From Exiguobacterium sp. RIT594 (GTDB lineage Bacteria; Bacillota; Bacilli; Exiguobacteriales; Exiguobacteriaceae), in assembly GCF_003339585.1 (NCBI RefSeq), contig NZ_QPKF01000003.1, positions 1 to 64,000 of the forward strand: a stretch of DNA of 64,000 bases, read 5' to 3'. Shown here piece by piece: positions 17,455-26,022 of this stretch. Position 1 is the stretch's first letter. Every line of letters starts with the position of its first letter. The position numbers were made by a program, and so were the translations under genes. The notes beneath the pieces are model-generated. The model saw only the letters and a program-made list of their open reading frames with translations. It had not been told where the DNA came from and searched no databases.

Positions 17455-18141
17455 ATGCCAGAACAATCCTTTAAAATACTTGTCGTAGATGACGAAGCAC
17501 AAATGCGTGATTTGCTTGTCTCGAATCTTCAAAAAGAAAACTATCAGACGACGACGGCCTCGAACGGTCAAGAAGCGCTCGATCAAATGCAACGCGATAC
17601 ATTCCATCTTGTCCTGTTGGATGTCATGATGCCGGAAATGGATGGTTTAACGGCCTGCATGCGCATTCGTGAATTCTCGAATGTCCCGATTATCATGTTG
17701 ACGGCTCGTTCTGACGAACTCGACCGGATCCACGGTCTGAAAATCGGTGCTGATGACTATATCACGAAACCGTTCAGCCCACGTGAACTGTTGGCCCGTA
17801 TCGAAGCGACACTGCGTCGATCGCATCGCTTCACGGTCGATCAGTCGGCGACATTGACGATTGGTAAACTCGAACTCGATACAGAAAGCCGCAGTGTCCA
17901 TGTCAGCGGAAAACCAATCAGCTTAACACGCAAGGAATTCGATTTACTTCATTTGTTCGTCCAAAACAACGACAAAGTCTTTTCCCGCGAACAATTGCTT
18001 GATCAGATTTGGGGAGCAGACTACATCGGAAACTTGCGGACGGTCGATACTCACATTAAAACACTTCGCCTGAAACTCGGTGAAGCCGGCGGCTCGATCC
18101 AGACGGTTTGGGGCATCGGATATAAATTCGAGGAAGTATGA
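17455..18141 (+). CDS. OmpR/PhoB-family response regulator
   Basis: A 228-residue two-component regulator. The receiver has the acidic pair Asp12/Asp13, phospho-acceptor Asp56 in LLDVMMPEMDG, Thr84 and Lys106. The C-terminal winged helix (about 130-228) contains LTRKEFDLLHLF and RTVDTHIKTLRLKLG. The start has GGAGTG upstream. It overlaps the kinase gene by 4 bases, so the two are translationally coupled. Sequence style is close to ResD/YycF/YclJ-type regulators, but the signal and targets cannot be read from sequence. Confidence 0.9.
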   Translation: MPEQSFKILVVDDEAQMRDLLVSNLQKENYQTTTASNGQEALDQMQRDTFHLVLLDVMMPEMDGLTACMRIREFSNVPIIMLTARSDELDRIHGLKIGADDYITKPFSPRELLARIEATLRRSHRFTVDQSATLTIGKLELDTESRSVHVSGKPISLTRKEFDLLHLFVQNNDKVFSREQLLDQIWGADYIGNLRTVDTHIKTLRLKLGEAGGSIQTVWGIGYKFEEV

Positions 18142-19532
18142 TTAAGCGGTATACCATTCGCCGCCGGATTTGGATTACGATTTGGTTCACAAGCGTTTTT
18201 TCTGCCGTCTTATTCGTCTTATTAACCTTTTATCTGTATGACCGGTTTTACCTTCAAACGCAGGAAGACCTGTTGCTCAACCGGGGTGAAAAACTGATTA
18301 ATATTTATGAATCAGAAGGATTGTCCGGTGCTTTTTACGATGGGATGACCTACACGAATGAACTGACCGAATCCAAAGTCTTTTTCATCGACTTCCTGAA
18401 GAAAAATCCGGCCGGTCTCCGGTTCCTGACAAATGCGGATATCGAACAATTGCGCAATGGTGAAACCGTCGTCTCAAGCCGGACCCATCCGATCGAAGGA
18501 ACAGATATCTTAATGACCGGTTTCCCGATCATTGAGAACAACCGACTTGTCGGGACACTGATTTTATATTTGGAACTCGGTCAAATCAGTGAACCGTTCC
18601 GCCCGCTTCGTCTGATGATCTTCTTTATGATTGGATTGATTGTGCTGAATCTTGTGATTTTCGGCCGTCAAATCATCGATACAATCATTCGTCCGCTGAT
18701 TGATATGAAACGGGCTTCCACCGTCTATGCTCAAGGGGACTTTGCTTACCGGATTCCGATCCAATCGGATGATGAGATCGGCGAACTGGCAGAAACCTTA
18801 AATAAGATGGCGGAATCTCTCGGTGAAGTGGATGAACAGCGGAAGGAATTTTTAGCGAACGTCAGTCATGAATTACGGACACCACTATCCTATATCCGCG
18901 GTTATACGGAAATGATGCAAGACAAAGCATTGGATGAAAAAACGCGGGATCAATATTATCAGATCATCGAGCGGGAAACGGAACGGTTGCAACGCCTCGT
19001 CAATGACTTGCTTGATCTCGCACAACTGGAACGAGACTCGTATCCGATGACGAAGCAACCGCTTGTTTTCAGCCAAGTTCTGGAAGATGTCGTTTACCGG
19101 ATGGAACCGATTGCGAAAGCAAAAGGCGTGTCCATCGTTACCGATTTTGATCCAAGTCAAATCGTTCTCGGTGACAATGACCGTTTGGAACAAGTCATCG
19201 GAAACCTGTTGGACAATGCTTTACGCTACACCCCTGCTTCAAGGCATATCTATCTGTCGACGAAAACAGAAGGTGACCATACCGTCTGTACAATCCGGGA
19301 CGAAGGAGAAGGCATTCCGCCGGAACACTTGGAGCGCTTGACGAAGCGATTTTACCGGGTCGATAAATCACGGACACGAAAAGATGGCGGAACAGGTCTT
19401 GGACTTGCCATCACGAAACACATCATTGACCGGCACGACGGAACCATTTCATTCGAATCCGCTCTCGATCAGGGAACAACCGTCCTGATCACGTTACCGT
19501 TGTTACCGGACGAGGACGACGGGTTCTCATAA
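18138..19532 (+). CDS. Two-component sensor histidine kinase
   Basis: A 464-residue membrane kinase. Two membrane helices (about 11-35 and 158-178) frame an extracytoplasmic sensor of about 120 residues. A HAMP segment (RPLIDMKRAS ... DDEIGELAETLNKM) leads to HisKA with phospho-acceptor His244 in VSHELRTPLSYIRGY. The ATPase part shows the N box (DNALRYTP), G1 (IRDEGEGIP) and G2 (GTGLGLAI). It pairs with the regulator upstream. No transporter or resistance gene is adjacent, though a VTT-family membrane protein follows 15 bp later and may share the transcript. Confidence 0.9.
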   Translation: MIKRYTIRRRIWITIWFTSVFSAVLFVLLTFYLYDRFYLQTQEDLLLNRGEKLINIYESEGLSGAFYDGMTYTNELTESKVFFIDFLKKNPAGLRFLTNADIEQLRNGETVVSSRTHPIEGTDILMTGFPIIENNRLVGTLILYLELGQISEPFRPLRLMIFFMIGLIVLNLVIFGRQIIDTIIRPLIDMKRASTVYAQGDFAYRIPIQSDDEIGELAETLNKMAESLGEVDEQRKEFLANVSHELRTPLSYIRGYTEMMQDKALDEKTRDQYYQIIERETERLQRLVNDLLDLAQLERDSYPMTKQPLVFSQVLEDVVYRMEPIAKAKGVSIVTDFDPSQIVLGDNDRLEQVIGNLLDNALRYTPASRHIYLSTKTEGDHTVCTIRDEGEGIPPEHLERLTKRFYRVDKSRTRKDGGTGLGLAITKHIIDRHDGTISFESALDQGTTVLITLPLLPDEDDGFS

Positions 19533-19547
19533 TATCACGGTTTTTGA

Positions 19548-20171
19548 TTGGTTAATGGAATAGCATTGATTGCTCTACGCCTGAAAGGACGTTTTATTAT
19601 CGAAGCAACACTAATTGGTTGGTTGCAGCAAGCGGATATGTTTGCTGTACCAATCAGTCTTTTAGTCAGTATCGTCATCAGTCTGTTCGGCGTTGTGCCA
19701 AGTGCCTTCGTCACGGCAGCGAATTTACTTTATTTCGGTTTTTGGGATGGACTGCTTTTATCTTTTCTTGGCGAAGCTTTAGGTGCCGGAGTGGCCTTTT
19801 ACGTCTATCGTTATGGTTTCCGGCGTGTCGAACCGTTGATTCAATCCCCGTTCGTCTTGAAGTGGCTTGGCAGATTAACGAAGCAAACTGGTTGGGATGC
19901 CTTTTGGACAATTCTTTTTTTGCGGCTGTTGCCGTTCGCTCCTTCCGGACTCGTCACATTTTTAAGTGCAACAAGCGGTGTCTCGGCACTTGTCTTTTTA
20001 ACGGCCAGTACGATTGGGAAAGTTCCCGCATTGGTTCTCGAAGCGTTCGCCGTCAATGAATTGATTGAACAGGATTCGATGATCCCGTGGCTGATTGTCG
20101 GACTGTTTTTGGTGTTTTATCTGATTTATCTTTATAAAAAACGGTTGCATCCATCGAGGGATATCGATTGA
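19548..20171 (+). CDS. TVP38/TMEM64 (VTT domain) membrane protein
   Basis: A membrane protein of up to 207 residues with about six hydrophobic segments and the VTT/DedA-like core: VVPSAFVTAANLLYFGFWDGLLLS, GEALGAGVAFYVYRYG and RLLPFAPSGLVTFLSA. Relatives are linked to lipid handling at membranes; no substrate is known. The start is unclear. TTG at 19548 opens the frame but lacks a ribosome site. AAAGGA (19584-19589) sits 6 bases before an ATT codon at 19596, which would start the protein just before the first helix. It lies right after the sensor kinase. Confidence 0.75.
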   Translation: MVNGIALIALRLKGRFIIEATLIGWLQQADMFAVPISLLVSIVISLFGVVPSAFVTAANLLYFGFWDGLLLSFLGEALGAGVAFYVYRYGFRRVEPLIQSPFVLKWLGRLTKQTGWDAFWTILFLRLLPFAPSGLVTFLSATSGVSALVFLTASTIGKVPALVLEAFAVNELIEQDSMIPWLIVGLFLVFYLIYLYKKRLHPSRDID

Positions 20172-20184
20172 TGCAACCGTTTTC
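20139..20184 (+). terminator. Terminator overlapping the VTT gene stop
   Basis: AAACGGTTGCAT (20139-20150) / ATGCAACCGTTT (20171-20182) with an inner ATCGA helix and T-rich exit. Confidence 0.8.
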
Positions 20185-20224
20185 TTCGTATAGTGTAGAG
20201 AAGTAAACAAAGGAGGAACACAGC

Positions 20225-21106
20225 ATGGAATTACGTTCATTTGGCAACACTGACATCCAAGTCTCCCCTCTCGGATTTGGTGCCGGTCATATCGGTTCCG
20301 ATGATTTATCCGATCAGCAAGCAAGCTATATCCTCCATCAAGCGTTGGATGCAGGCATCCGTCTATTTGATACCGCCCGCGGTTACGGTTTATCCGAACA
20401 ACGGCTCGGTGACTTTTTGAAGCAGCACCGCCATGATGTCGTGCTGTCGACGAAGGTCGGGTATGATGTCCCGCGTACGCAAGACTGGACATTCCAAGCT
20501 GTTGCGGGCGGGATTGATCAAGCCCTTTTGACGATGAAAACAGACTTTATCGATATCGTCCATTTGCATTCCTGCAGTAAAGAGATACTCGCTCAAGATG
20601 ACGTCATCGAGGCGCTCGAGCGGGCGAAACAGGCCGGAAAAGTCCGACTGATTGCGTATTCAGGCGACCGGGAAGATCTCGACTATGCCATCACGACGGG
20701 ACGATTCGACAGTTTTCAAACGTCTGTTAATTTATACGATCAGCGGGCATTGAATGATTCGATCCCGCTGATTCATCAGCAACAAAAAGGTATCATCGCC
20801 AAACGTCCGATTGCCAATGCACCATGGCGGTTTGCGTCCCGACCGGCCGGGCAATATGTCGAACCTTACTGGGAACGGGCACAGCAGCTCGATTTCCCAC
20901 TTGAAGAAGCGTCTTGGCTTGAAACCGCACTCCGATTTACCGTTTTTGAACCCGGTGTCACAAGTGCCATCATCGGCACGGCCAATCCGGAACATCTGGT
21001 CCAAAATATCCGCTTGTTGGAAAAAGGACCTTTACCGGCAGAACGGGTCGCTGATCTCAAACGGCGTTTTCAAGAACAGGATGAAAATTGGTTGCAGCAA
21101 ACTTAA
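20225..21106 (+). CDS. Aldo/keto reductase
   Basis: A 293-residue NADPH-dependent oxidoreductase of the AKR fold. The catalytic tetrad is visible: Asp in RLFDTARGYG, Tyr in that segment (YGLSE), Lys in LSTKVG, and His in DIVHLHSC. The C-terminal part GVTSAIIGTANPEHLVQNI contains the cofactor-binding residues. ATG at 20225 is preceded by AAAGGAGG. It is a single gene between two terminators. The substrate cannot be deduced; the extended active-site loop differs widely between members. Confidence 0.85.
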   Translation: MELRSFGNTDIQVSPLGFGAGHIGSDDLSDQQASYILHQALDAGIRLFDTARGYGLSEQRLGDFLKQHRHDVVLSTKVGYDVPRTQDWTFQAVAGGIDQALLTMKTDFIDIVHLHSCSKEILAQDDVIEALERAKQAGKVRLIAYSGDREDLDYAITTGRFDSFQTSVNLYDQRALNDSIPLIHQQQKGIIAKRPIANAPWRFASRPAGQYVEPYWERAQQLDFPLEEASWLETALRFTVFEPGVTSAIIGTANPEHLVQNIRLLEKGPLPAERVADLKRRFQEQDENWLQQT

Positions 21107-21126
21107 AAAAGAAATACAGACGAAAC

Positions 21127-21166
21127 AAAAGAGGAAAACGGCTCAGGAGCCGCTTTCCTCTTTTCA
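21127..21166. terminator. Bidirectional terminator between AKR and rlmD genes
   Basis: GAGGAAA-ACGGCTC-AG-GAGCCGCT-TTCCTC followed by TTTT; A-rich on the other side. Confidence 0.82.
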
Positions 21167-21200
21167 TATAGAAATCACTTCATATATCCGTTCGATTTGT

Positions 21201-22586
21201 TTAAAACTTTTTCTTTTTCTTTTTCTCTAGTACAACGATGGCTTCGACATGTGCCGTTTGCGGGAACATATCGTACGGCTGGATATAGCTGACTTTGTAG
21301 CCGGCTTTCATCAGATGATCGCAGTCACGTGCCAACGTTTGTGGATTACAGGAAACATAAATGATTTTTTTCGCTTTTGACGAAATCATGGCGTTCAACA
21401 GTTGCGTATCACATCCTGAACGAGGCGGATCGACGATGAAAACGTCTGGAATCCATCCTTCTTTCACCCAGCGCGGAATCCAAGTTTCTGCTTTCCCGAC
21501 CACGTAATGCGCGTGGTTAAATCCGTATTGTTTCATGTGTGCCGTCGCATCTTCGACCGCTTCCTCGACGATTTCCATTCCACGGACTTCTTTTGCACCG
21601 TTTGCAATCCAAAGACCAATCGAGCCGACACCTGCATAAGCATCAACAACACGTTCTTCGCCCGTCAAGGCTGCCGCTTTAACAATCTCACCGTACATCC
21701 GCTCCGCTTGTTCCGGATTCAACTGGAAGAAGGCACGTGGTGACAGTTGGTACGTAAACTCGCCCATTTGTTCCTCGATTCGTTCCACACCGCGTAAAAT
21801 TTCCGTTTGTTCTCCAAAAACGCGTGATGTCATCTTATCGTTAATATTCAGCGCGACGGAAATCACACCCGGAATATCATAGATATCGCGTGACAAACCT
21901 TCAAGATCCTTAAAGCCGTCTTTAAACGCGACTAACACGACTTGAATTTCACCTGTCTTGATGCCTGTCCGAACGACGATGTTCCGGATGACGCCATCTT
22001 GTTTGGCCGAATTGTAGACCGGAACGTTGTAGTCATTCAAAATTTTCGTAACGGCTTTGTTGACGCGTAGTGTCTCTTTGTTTTGAACGATACACTCGTC
22101 GATTGCAACGAGACGGTTCGAGTTCGCCGAATACAATCCACTGACGATTTGTGTGCCTTCTTTACCGACGGCAAACTGTGATTTATTCCGGTACTCCCAT
22201 TCTGATGTCCCGATGGTCGGGCGGATGTCCGATTTCTCGACGTTCAATTTCGTTGATTTCGTAAAGGCATTTCGGACCATGTCTTCTTTATAACGGAGTT
22301 GTCCTTCGTAACTCATATGTTGGAGCTGGCATCCCCCGCACTGACTGTAAATCGGACATAACGGTGTCACGCGGTCCGGTGAACGGACATCACGTTTTAA
22401 GATTTTTGCATTCGCAAAATTATTATGGATTTCCGTAATCTCAATTTGAGCAGTTTCTCCGACCAGCAAACCTGGAATGAAGACGATTTGCCGTTCGAGT
22501 GTCGCGATTCCTTCTCCGTTGATTCCCATGCGTAAGCAGGTTACGGAACGAACTTCGCCTACCTGTAATTTAATTTTAGTTGTCAT
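21201..22586 (-). CDS. rlmD: 23S rRNA (uracil-5)-methyltransferase, RlmD/RlmCD type
   Basis: A 461-residue SAM-dependent RNA methyltransferase of the RumA/TrmA family. An N-terminal TRAM domain (about 1-60) is followed by the iron-sulfur motif CPIYSQCGGCQLQH and the Rossmann core VDAYAGVGSIGLWIA. FIVDPPRSGC comes next, then the catalytic Cys in VSCNPQTLARD. ATG at 22586 is chosen: AAAGGAT (22600-22594) is 7 bases upstream; the open frame extends to 22652. The tail is Lys-rich (EKKKKKKF). By position it corresponds to B. subtilis YfjO; which uracil it modifies is not known from sequence. Confidence 0.88.
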   Translation of the reverse strand: MTTKIKLQVGEVRSVTCLRMGINGEGIATLERQIVFIPGLLVGETAQIEITEIHNNFANAKILKRDVRSPDRVTPLCPIYSQCGGCQLQHMSYEGQLRYKEDMVRNAFTKSTKLNVEKSDIRPTIGTSEWEYRNKSQFAVGKEGTQIVSGLYSANSNRLVAIDECIVQNKETLRVNKAVTKILNDYNVPVYNSAKQDGVIRNIVVRTGIKTGEIQVVLVAFKDGFKDLEGLSRDIYDIPGVISVALNINDKMTSRVFGEQTEILRGVERIEEQMGEFTYQLSPRAFFQLNPEQAERMYGEIVKAAALTGEERVVDAYAGVGSIGLWIANGAKEVRGMEIVEEAVEDATAHMKQYGFNHAHYVVGKAETWIPRWVKEGWIPDVFIVDPPRSGCDTQLLNAMISSKAKKIIYVSCNPQTLARDCDHLMKAGYKVSYIQPYDMFPQTAHVEAIVVLEKKKKKKF

Positions 22587-22623
22587 CTGATTCATCCTTT
22601 CCATGATCCAAATCAAAAAGCGG

Positions 22624-22836
22624 TCATTTCGAACCGCTTTCTGATTCCTCATGTTCCTTCATGTCTTTTGCATAACGAAGCACCTTGGCTTTCAACTGAT
22701 CCAAGGAGACGGCTAAACGTTCCAAATCCTCAATATCTGATGTTTCATCCAATGAATCGATCGTATGGCATAAAAGCTGCATTCTTGATTTTAGCACATT
22801 CATCTGTCCAAGTTTATCAGTTCTTGCTTTTCCCAT
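22624..22836 (-). CDS. Small SE1561/YfjT-like protein
   Basis: A 70-residue cytoplasmic, charged, helical protein. The segment LKSRMQLLCHTIDSLDETSDIEDLERLAVSLDQLK resembles the SE1561/YfjT family of small Bacillota proteins of unknown function. Its position next to yfkAB and an rlmD-type gene is the same as yfjT in B. subtilis. It overlaps the upstream open frame but not the chosen start of rlmD; the gap is 37 bp, so the two may be cotranscribed. Confidence 0.6.
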   Translation of the reverse strand: MGKARTDKLGQMNVLKSRMQLLCHTIDSLDETSDIEDLERLAVSLDQLKAKVLRYAKDMKEHEESESGSK

Positions 22837-22922
22837 TATTCTGACTTCCTTTCTTGTTCTTTATTCCTGTATAGATTTAGCATACGATACATAATGGAGC
22901 ACTAAAAGGAGGAACATGTATC

Positions 22923-24035
22923 ATGTCATTTAAATCACCCATCACCATCAAAAATGATCCGTGGGAAGCGTACCGTGATATCGAACAATATGGACAAGCC
23001 CGGCTGACGAATATCGAAGTCACGACGACGACCCTTTGTAACATGCGCTGCGAACATTGTGCCGTCGGCTATATGTTGTCGAACAGCGAAACACCCACTA
23101 TCCCGGTCGAACTGCTCATCAAACGATTGGATGAGATTGAACACCTGCGCGCCTTTTCGATTACAGGCGGTGAACCGATGCTGTCGATGAAATCGGTCCG
23201 GGAATATGTTGTGCCTTTACTTAAGTATGCCCACGAACGGGGAGCTAAAACCCAAATTAATTCAAATTTAACACTTCCCCTTTCCCGGTATGAGCTGATC
23301 ATCCCGTATCTTGACGTCTTACATATTTCTCATAACTGGGGAACCGCAGACGATTTCATTGATGGCGGATTTGCGATGATGGAACGGAAACCGTCGCGTG
23401 AAGCCCGGACGAAACTGTTTGAACAGATGAAAGAAAATGCCCGGATTCTAAATGCACGCGGTGTCCTTGTTTCTGCCGAGACGATGCTTAACAAAAGAAC
23501 ACTGCCGCACCTCGAAGCCATCCACCAGGAAATCGTCGAAATGGGATGCGTCAGGCATGAAGTGCATCCAATGTACCCCGCCGATTTCGCCTCGATGATT
23601 GAAGCCGCCAGTCTGGATGAAATCCGTGACGGCATCCATCGTCTGCTTGATGTCCGGGATCCGGACGTTTGGATGCTGTTCGGGACACTGCCGTTTTATG
23701 CCTGCTCGATGAAAGAAGAAGATTTAGAACTCCACCGTCGTCTACGTCAGGAACCAAATGTTTCCGTCCGTAATGACCCTGACGGCCGATCACGCCTGAA
23801 CGTCAATATCTTTGATGGTGAAATCATCGTAACGGATTTCGGGGATGAATTGGCCTCACTCGGAACGATTCAGGACACTTCTTTCAACGAGGCGTATGCG
23901 ATGTGGCAACAAACAGAGCTCAATCAAAGTTTATCCTGTCACTGCCCTGCCGTTCAGTGCCTCGGTCCAAATGCGCTCGTCAAAAATGCCTACTATCCGG
24001 AAGTGGATTTCCTACAGCAATCCAGCCGTCTCTGA
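22923..24035 (+). CDS. yfkAB: Radical SAM / CxCxxxxC motif protein YfkAB
   Basis: A 370-residue radical SAM enzyme. The SAM-binding cluster motif is CNMRCEHC (about residues 39-46) with ITGGEP following. Near the C-terminus, SCHCPAVQCLG carries the CxCxxxxC motif that names the family and probably holds an auxiliary cluster. ATG at 22923 is preceded by AAGGAGG. In B. subtilis the equivalent is split or fused yfkA/yfkB. The substrate is unknown. A small membrane protein gene follows, 80 bp downstream. Confidence 0.88.
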   Translation: MSFKSPITIKNDPWEAYRDIEQYGQARLTNIEVTTTTLCNMRCEHCAVGYMLSNSETPTIPVELLIKRLDEIEHLRAFSITGGEPMLSMKSVREYVVPLLKYAHERGAKTQINSNLTLPLSRYELIIPYLDVLHISHNWGTADDFIDGGFAMMERKPSREARTKLFEQMKENARILNARGVLVSAETMLNKRTLPHLEAIHQEIVEMGCVRHEVHPMYPADFASMIEAASLDEIRDGIHRLLDVRDPDVWMLFGTLPFYACSMKEEDLELHRRLRQEPNVSVRNDPDGRSRLNVNIFDGEIIVTDFGDELASLGTIQDTSFNEAYAMWQQTELNQSLSCHCPAVQCLGPNALVKNAYYPEVDFLQQSSRL

Positions 24036-24115
24036 CCAGGTTTGAGTCTCTTTCAAAACGGGAAAAGTCTGTCACAAAGTTGACACACTTTCCTTGTTCG
24101 AAGGGGGTTTCAAAA

Positions 24116-24307
24116 ATGGAATGGCTCGTCGGGATTGTCGCGATTATCGGAATGTTCAGTATGGTACTTGGAATCATGATGATTGGCATTCGGGCGTCTC
24201 ACAGTATCGAACACGATGAAGTGTTCGACCAAACGGATTGGGACGAACATCTTTTGCATATGCCACGTCCAACACGGTTTGAACCAACCGAACAAAAAGA
24301 ACAATAA
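24116..24307 (+). CDS. Small membrane protein of unknown function
   Basis: A 63-residue protein with one long hydrophobic helix (about residues 3-27, EWLVGIVAIIGMFSMVLGIM) and an acidic tail (HDEVFDQTDWDEHLLHMP). ATG at 24116 has AAGGGGG 8 bases upstream, which decides this start within a longer open frame. I do not recognise the family. It lies between yfkAB and an MFS gene; a strong hairpin without a T-run follows the stop. Confidence 0.65.
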   Translation: MEWLVGIVAIIGMFSMVLGIMMIGIRASHSIEHDEVFDQTDWDEHLLHMPRPTRFEPTEQKEQ

Positions 24308-24312
24308 GAATG

Positions 24313-24351
24313 AACATGCCCCGGCGTACAAGCGTACTGCCGGGGCATGTT
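24313..24351 (+). terminator. Long GC hairpin after the small membrane protein gene
   Basis: AACATGCCCCGGC / GCCGGGGCATGTT with inner GTAC-AAGC-GTAC gives about 17 pairs. There is no T-tract, so it may act as an RNA-stabilising 3' structure or weak terminator rather than a classical one. Confidence 0.55.
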
Positions 24352-24377
24352 ATGCTTAAAGAAAAAAGGAAAGGCAG

Positions 24378-25532
24378 TTGTTTGTTTTGTCGCGTCGCTT
24401 TGCTTTGATTCTTTCGATTGTATTCATTTCTGGTTTCACCCAAGGACTACTCATTCCGCTGCTTTCGATTTTGCTCGAACGTCAAGGAACACCCGCTTAC
24501 ATAAATGGACTGAGTGCTGCTGTATTGTATATCGGCGTCATTGTCGCAGCTCCTTTAATGGAAAAACCGTTGCGGCGTCATGGTTATGTCCCGGTCATCT
24601 CGTTCGGTCTTGCGTTAGTGGCAGTTGCCGTCTTCGCCTTCCCGCTGATTCCAAGTGTTCTTGCTTGGATGGTACTGCGATTCGCCGTCGGCTTCGGAGA
24701 TCAGACTCTCCATTACGGTTCTCAAGTTTGGGTCACATCGATTACACCGAACCATAAACTCGGTCGGACGATGTCTTTGTACGGCATGGCATTCGGACTC
24801 GGTTTTGCCCTTGGGCCACTTGCGGCACCACTCGTCGACTGGATCAGCTGGCTGCCGTTCGTCTTGACCGGAACACTGACTGTCCTCGTCCTGATTGCCT
24901 TACGACGAGTACCGAACGAGAAACCGTCTGATGTCATGCCGGAAGAGCTTCAGTCTGCGGCTTCCCGTTATCGTCTTGTCCTGACGAGTGCCTGGTTTAC
25001 GTTGTTGCCCGGCTTCACATACGGCTTTTTAGAAGCGACATTGAATGCCAGCTTTCCGGTATTCGCGACACGAAACGGCTATGAACTATCTCAAACGAGC
25101 AGTTTGATTACGACATTCGTCGTCAGCTCTTTATTGATGCAGTTACCCCTCGGACGTCTCGCCGATCATTTTGGAAAACGGCGGACGCTGATCACTGTCC
25201 TCAGCATCGGAGCTTTTGCGTTTTTAACAGCCTGTTTTTTATTTCAAAGCTACGGCGCATTGTTTACGATTTTTGCAATCAGCGGTATGGCGCTCGGTTC
25301 GACATATTCCTTAGGCGTCGCTTATATGACAGAACAGCTGCCAAATCATCTCCTGCCGACCGGGAATCTGCTTGCCGGAATTTCATTTAGTCTCGGTTCG
25401 ATTCTCGGCCCGATTTCTGGTAGTTTGTTCGTCATGTTACCGCCGGGATTCTACTTTATTTTGTTCGTCCTCGTTCTCGCGACACTCGCTTACCTTCTTT
25501 TTCGCTCAAAACCTGTATCCCGGTTGCTGTAA
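24378..25532 (+). CDS. yfkF: MFS transporter, YfkF-like
   Basis: A 384-residue, 12-helix major facilitator protein. The loop 2-3 motif is degenerate; GRTMSLYGMAFGLGFALGP shows the proline/glycine-rich helix 5 pattern of drug/H+ antiporters, and GRLADHFGKRRTL is the second-half equivalent of the loop motif. Position between yfkAB and yfkH matches B. subtilis YfkF. The start is TTG at 24378 or TTG at 24387; AGGAAAGG lies upstream and does not decide. Substrate is unknown; an efflux role is inference. Confidence 0.78.
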   Translation: MFVLSRRFALILSIVFISGFTQGLLIPLLSILLERQGTPAYINGLSAAVLYIGVIVAAPLMEKPLRRHGYVPVISFGLALVAVAVFAFPLIPSVLAWMVLRFAVGFGDQTLHYGSQVWVTSITPNHKLGRTMSLYGMAFGLGFALGPLAAPLVDWISWLPFVLTGTLTVLVLIALRRVPNEKPSDVMPEELQSAASRYRLVLTSAWFTLLPGFTYGFLEATLNASFPVFATRNGYELSQTSSLITTFVVSSLLMQLPLGRLADHFGKRRTLITVLSIGAFAFLTACFLFQSYGALFTIFAISGMALGSTYSLGVAYMTEQLPNHLLPTGNLLAGISFSLGSILGPISGSLFVMLPPGFYFILFVLVLATLAYLLFRSKPVSRLL

Positions 25533-25538
25533 ACAAGC

Positions 25539-25576
25539 AAAGACGGTCGTCCCATGCGGAACGACCGTCTTTTTAT
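25539..25576. terminator. Bidirectional terminator
   Basis: AAAGACGGTCGT / ACGACCGTCTTT followed by TTTTATTTT; separates the MFS gene from the convergent small gene. Confidence 0.88.
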
Positions 25577-25869
25577 TTTACGATTCCTTCTTGCCGAAAA
25601 CTGTGCCAGAGCTTATCGTCGATTGCATACGGTTGTTCTTTTGCGCGTTTCAATTCTTCCGTTTCCAGCAAGACGACGACCTCTCGACCGTTGATTGACC
25701 AAACGGAGTCGTACCCTCTTTCCGCCTCAACGATTTCCACACCGACATCTCCGTGCGTCTCCTTTAATTGTTGACTGACACAAGTGACGACAAAGCGGGC
25801 AAACTCATCCCGCGGACGACGGTTGGCAATGATCTTTCGAACGATCTCATTCCGTTCCACTTCTCTCAT
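25573..25869 (-). CDS. Hypothetical protein, 98 residues
   Basis: A small soluble protein, charged, with a helical N-terminus (VRKIIANRRPRDEFARFVVTC) and a beta-rich centre (VGVEIVEAERGYDSVWSINGREVVVLLE). I do not recognise the family. The ATG at 25869 directly abuts GAGGAG, so the true start may be the GTG three codons later (25860), which has that site at about 9 bases. It is monocistronic and convergent with the MFS gene. Confidence 0.6.
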   Translation of the reverse strand: MREVERNEIVRKIIANRRPRDEFARFVVTCVSQQLKETHGDVGVEIVEAERGYDSVWSINGREVVVLLETEELKRAKEQPYAIDDKLWHSFRQEGIVK

Positions 25870-25933
25870 CTCCTCTCGTTTTTTAGTTGCACTAGCCTTT
25901 GCAGCAAGGCCGAATCGGTGGTTTTATGACCGT

Positions 25934-25960
25934 ACAGAAAAAGCCGAACGAGTCGGCTTA
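25934..25960 (-). terminator. Terminator downstream of the EamA gene
   Basis: AAGCCGA-CTCGT-TCGGCTT followed by TTTTTC on the minus strand, about 65 bp after the stop. Confidence 0.7.
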
Positions 25961-26022
25961 GCAACGAACGATTAAAAATAACAGATTGATTGAGACCATT
26001 TTTGCACGATTCAGAACCTTCG

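Noticed and set aside
21201-21225. Poly-lysine end of RlmD as a frameshifted tail
   Set aside because: The frame ends normally after a T-rich (minus-strand A-rich) stretch and the family often ends in a short variable tail; nothing suggests a shift.
22587-22652. N-terminal extension of the RlmD-type protein (MRNQKAVRND...)
   Set aside because: No ribosome site at 22652, while the ATG at 22586 has a well-placed one and gives the normal TRAM start.
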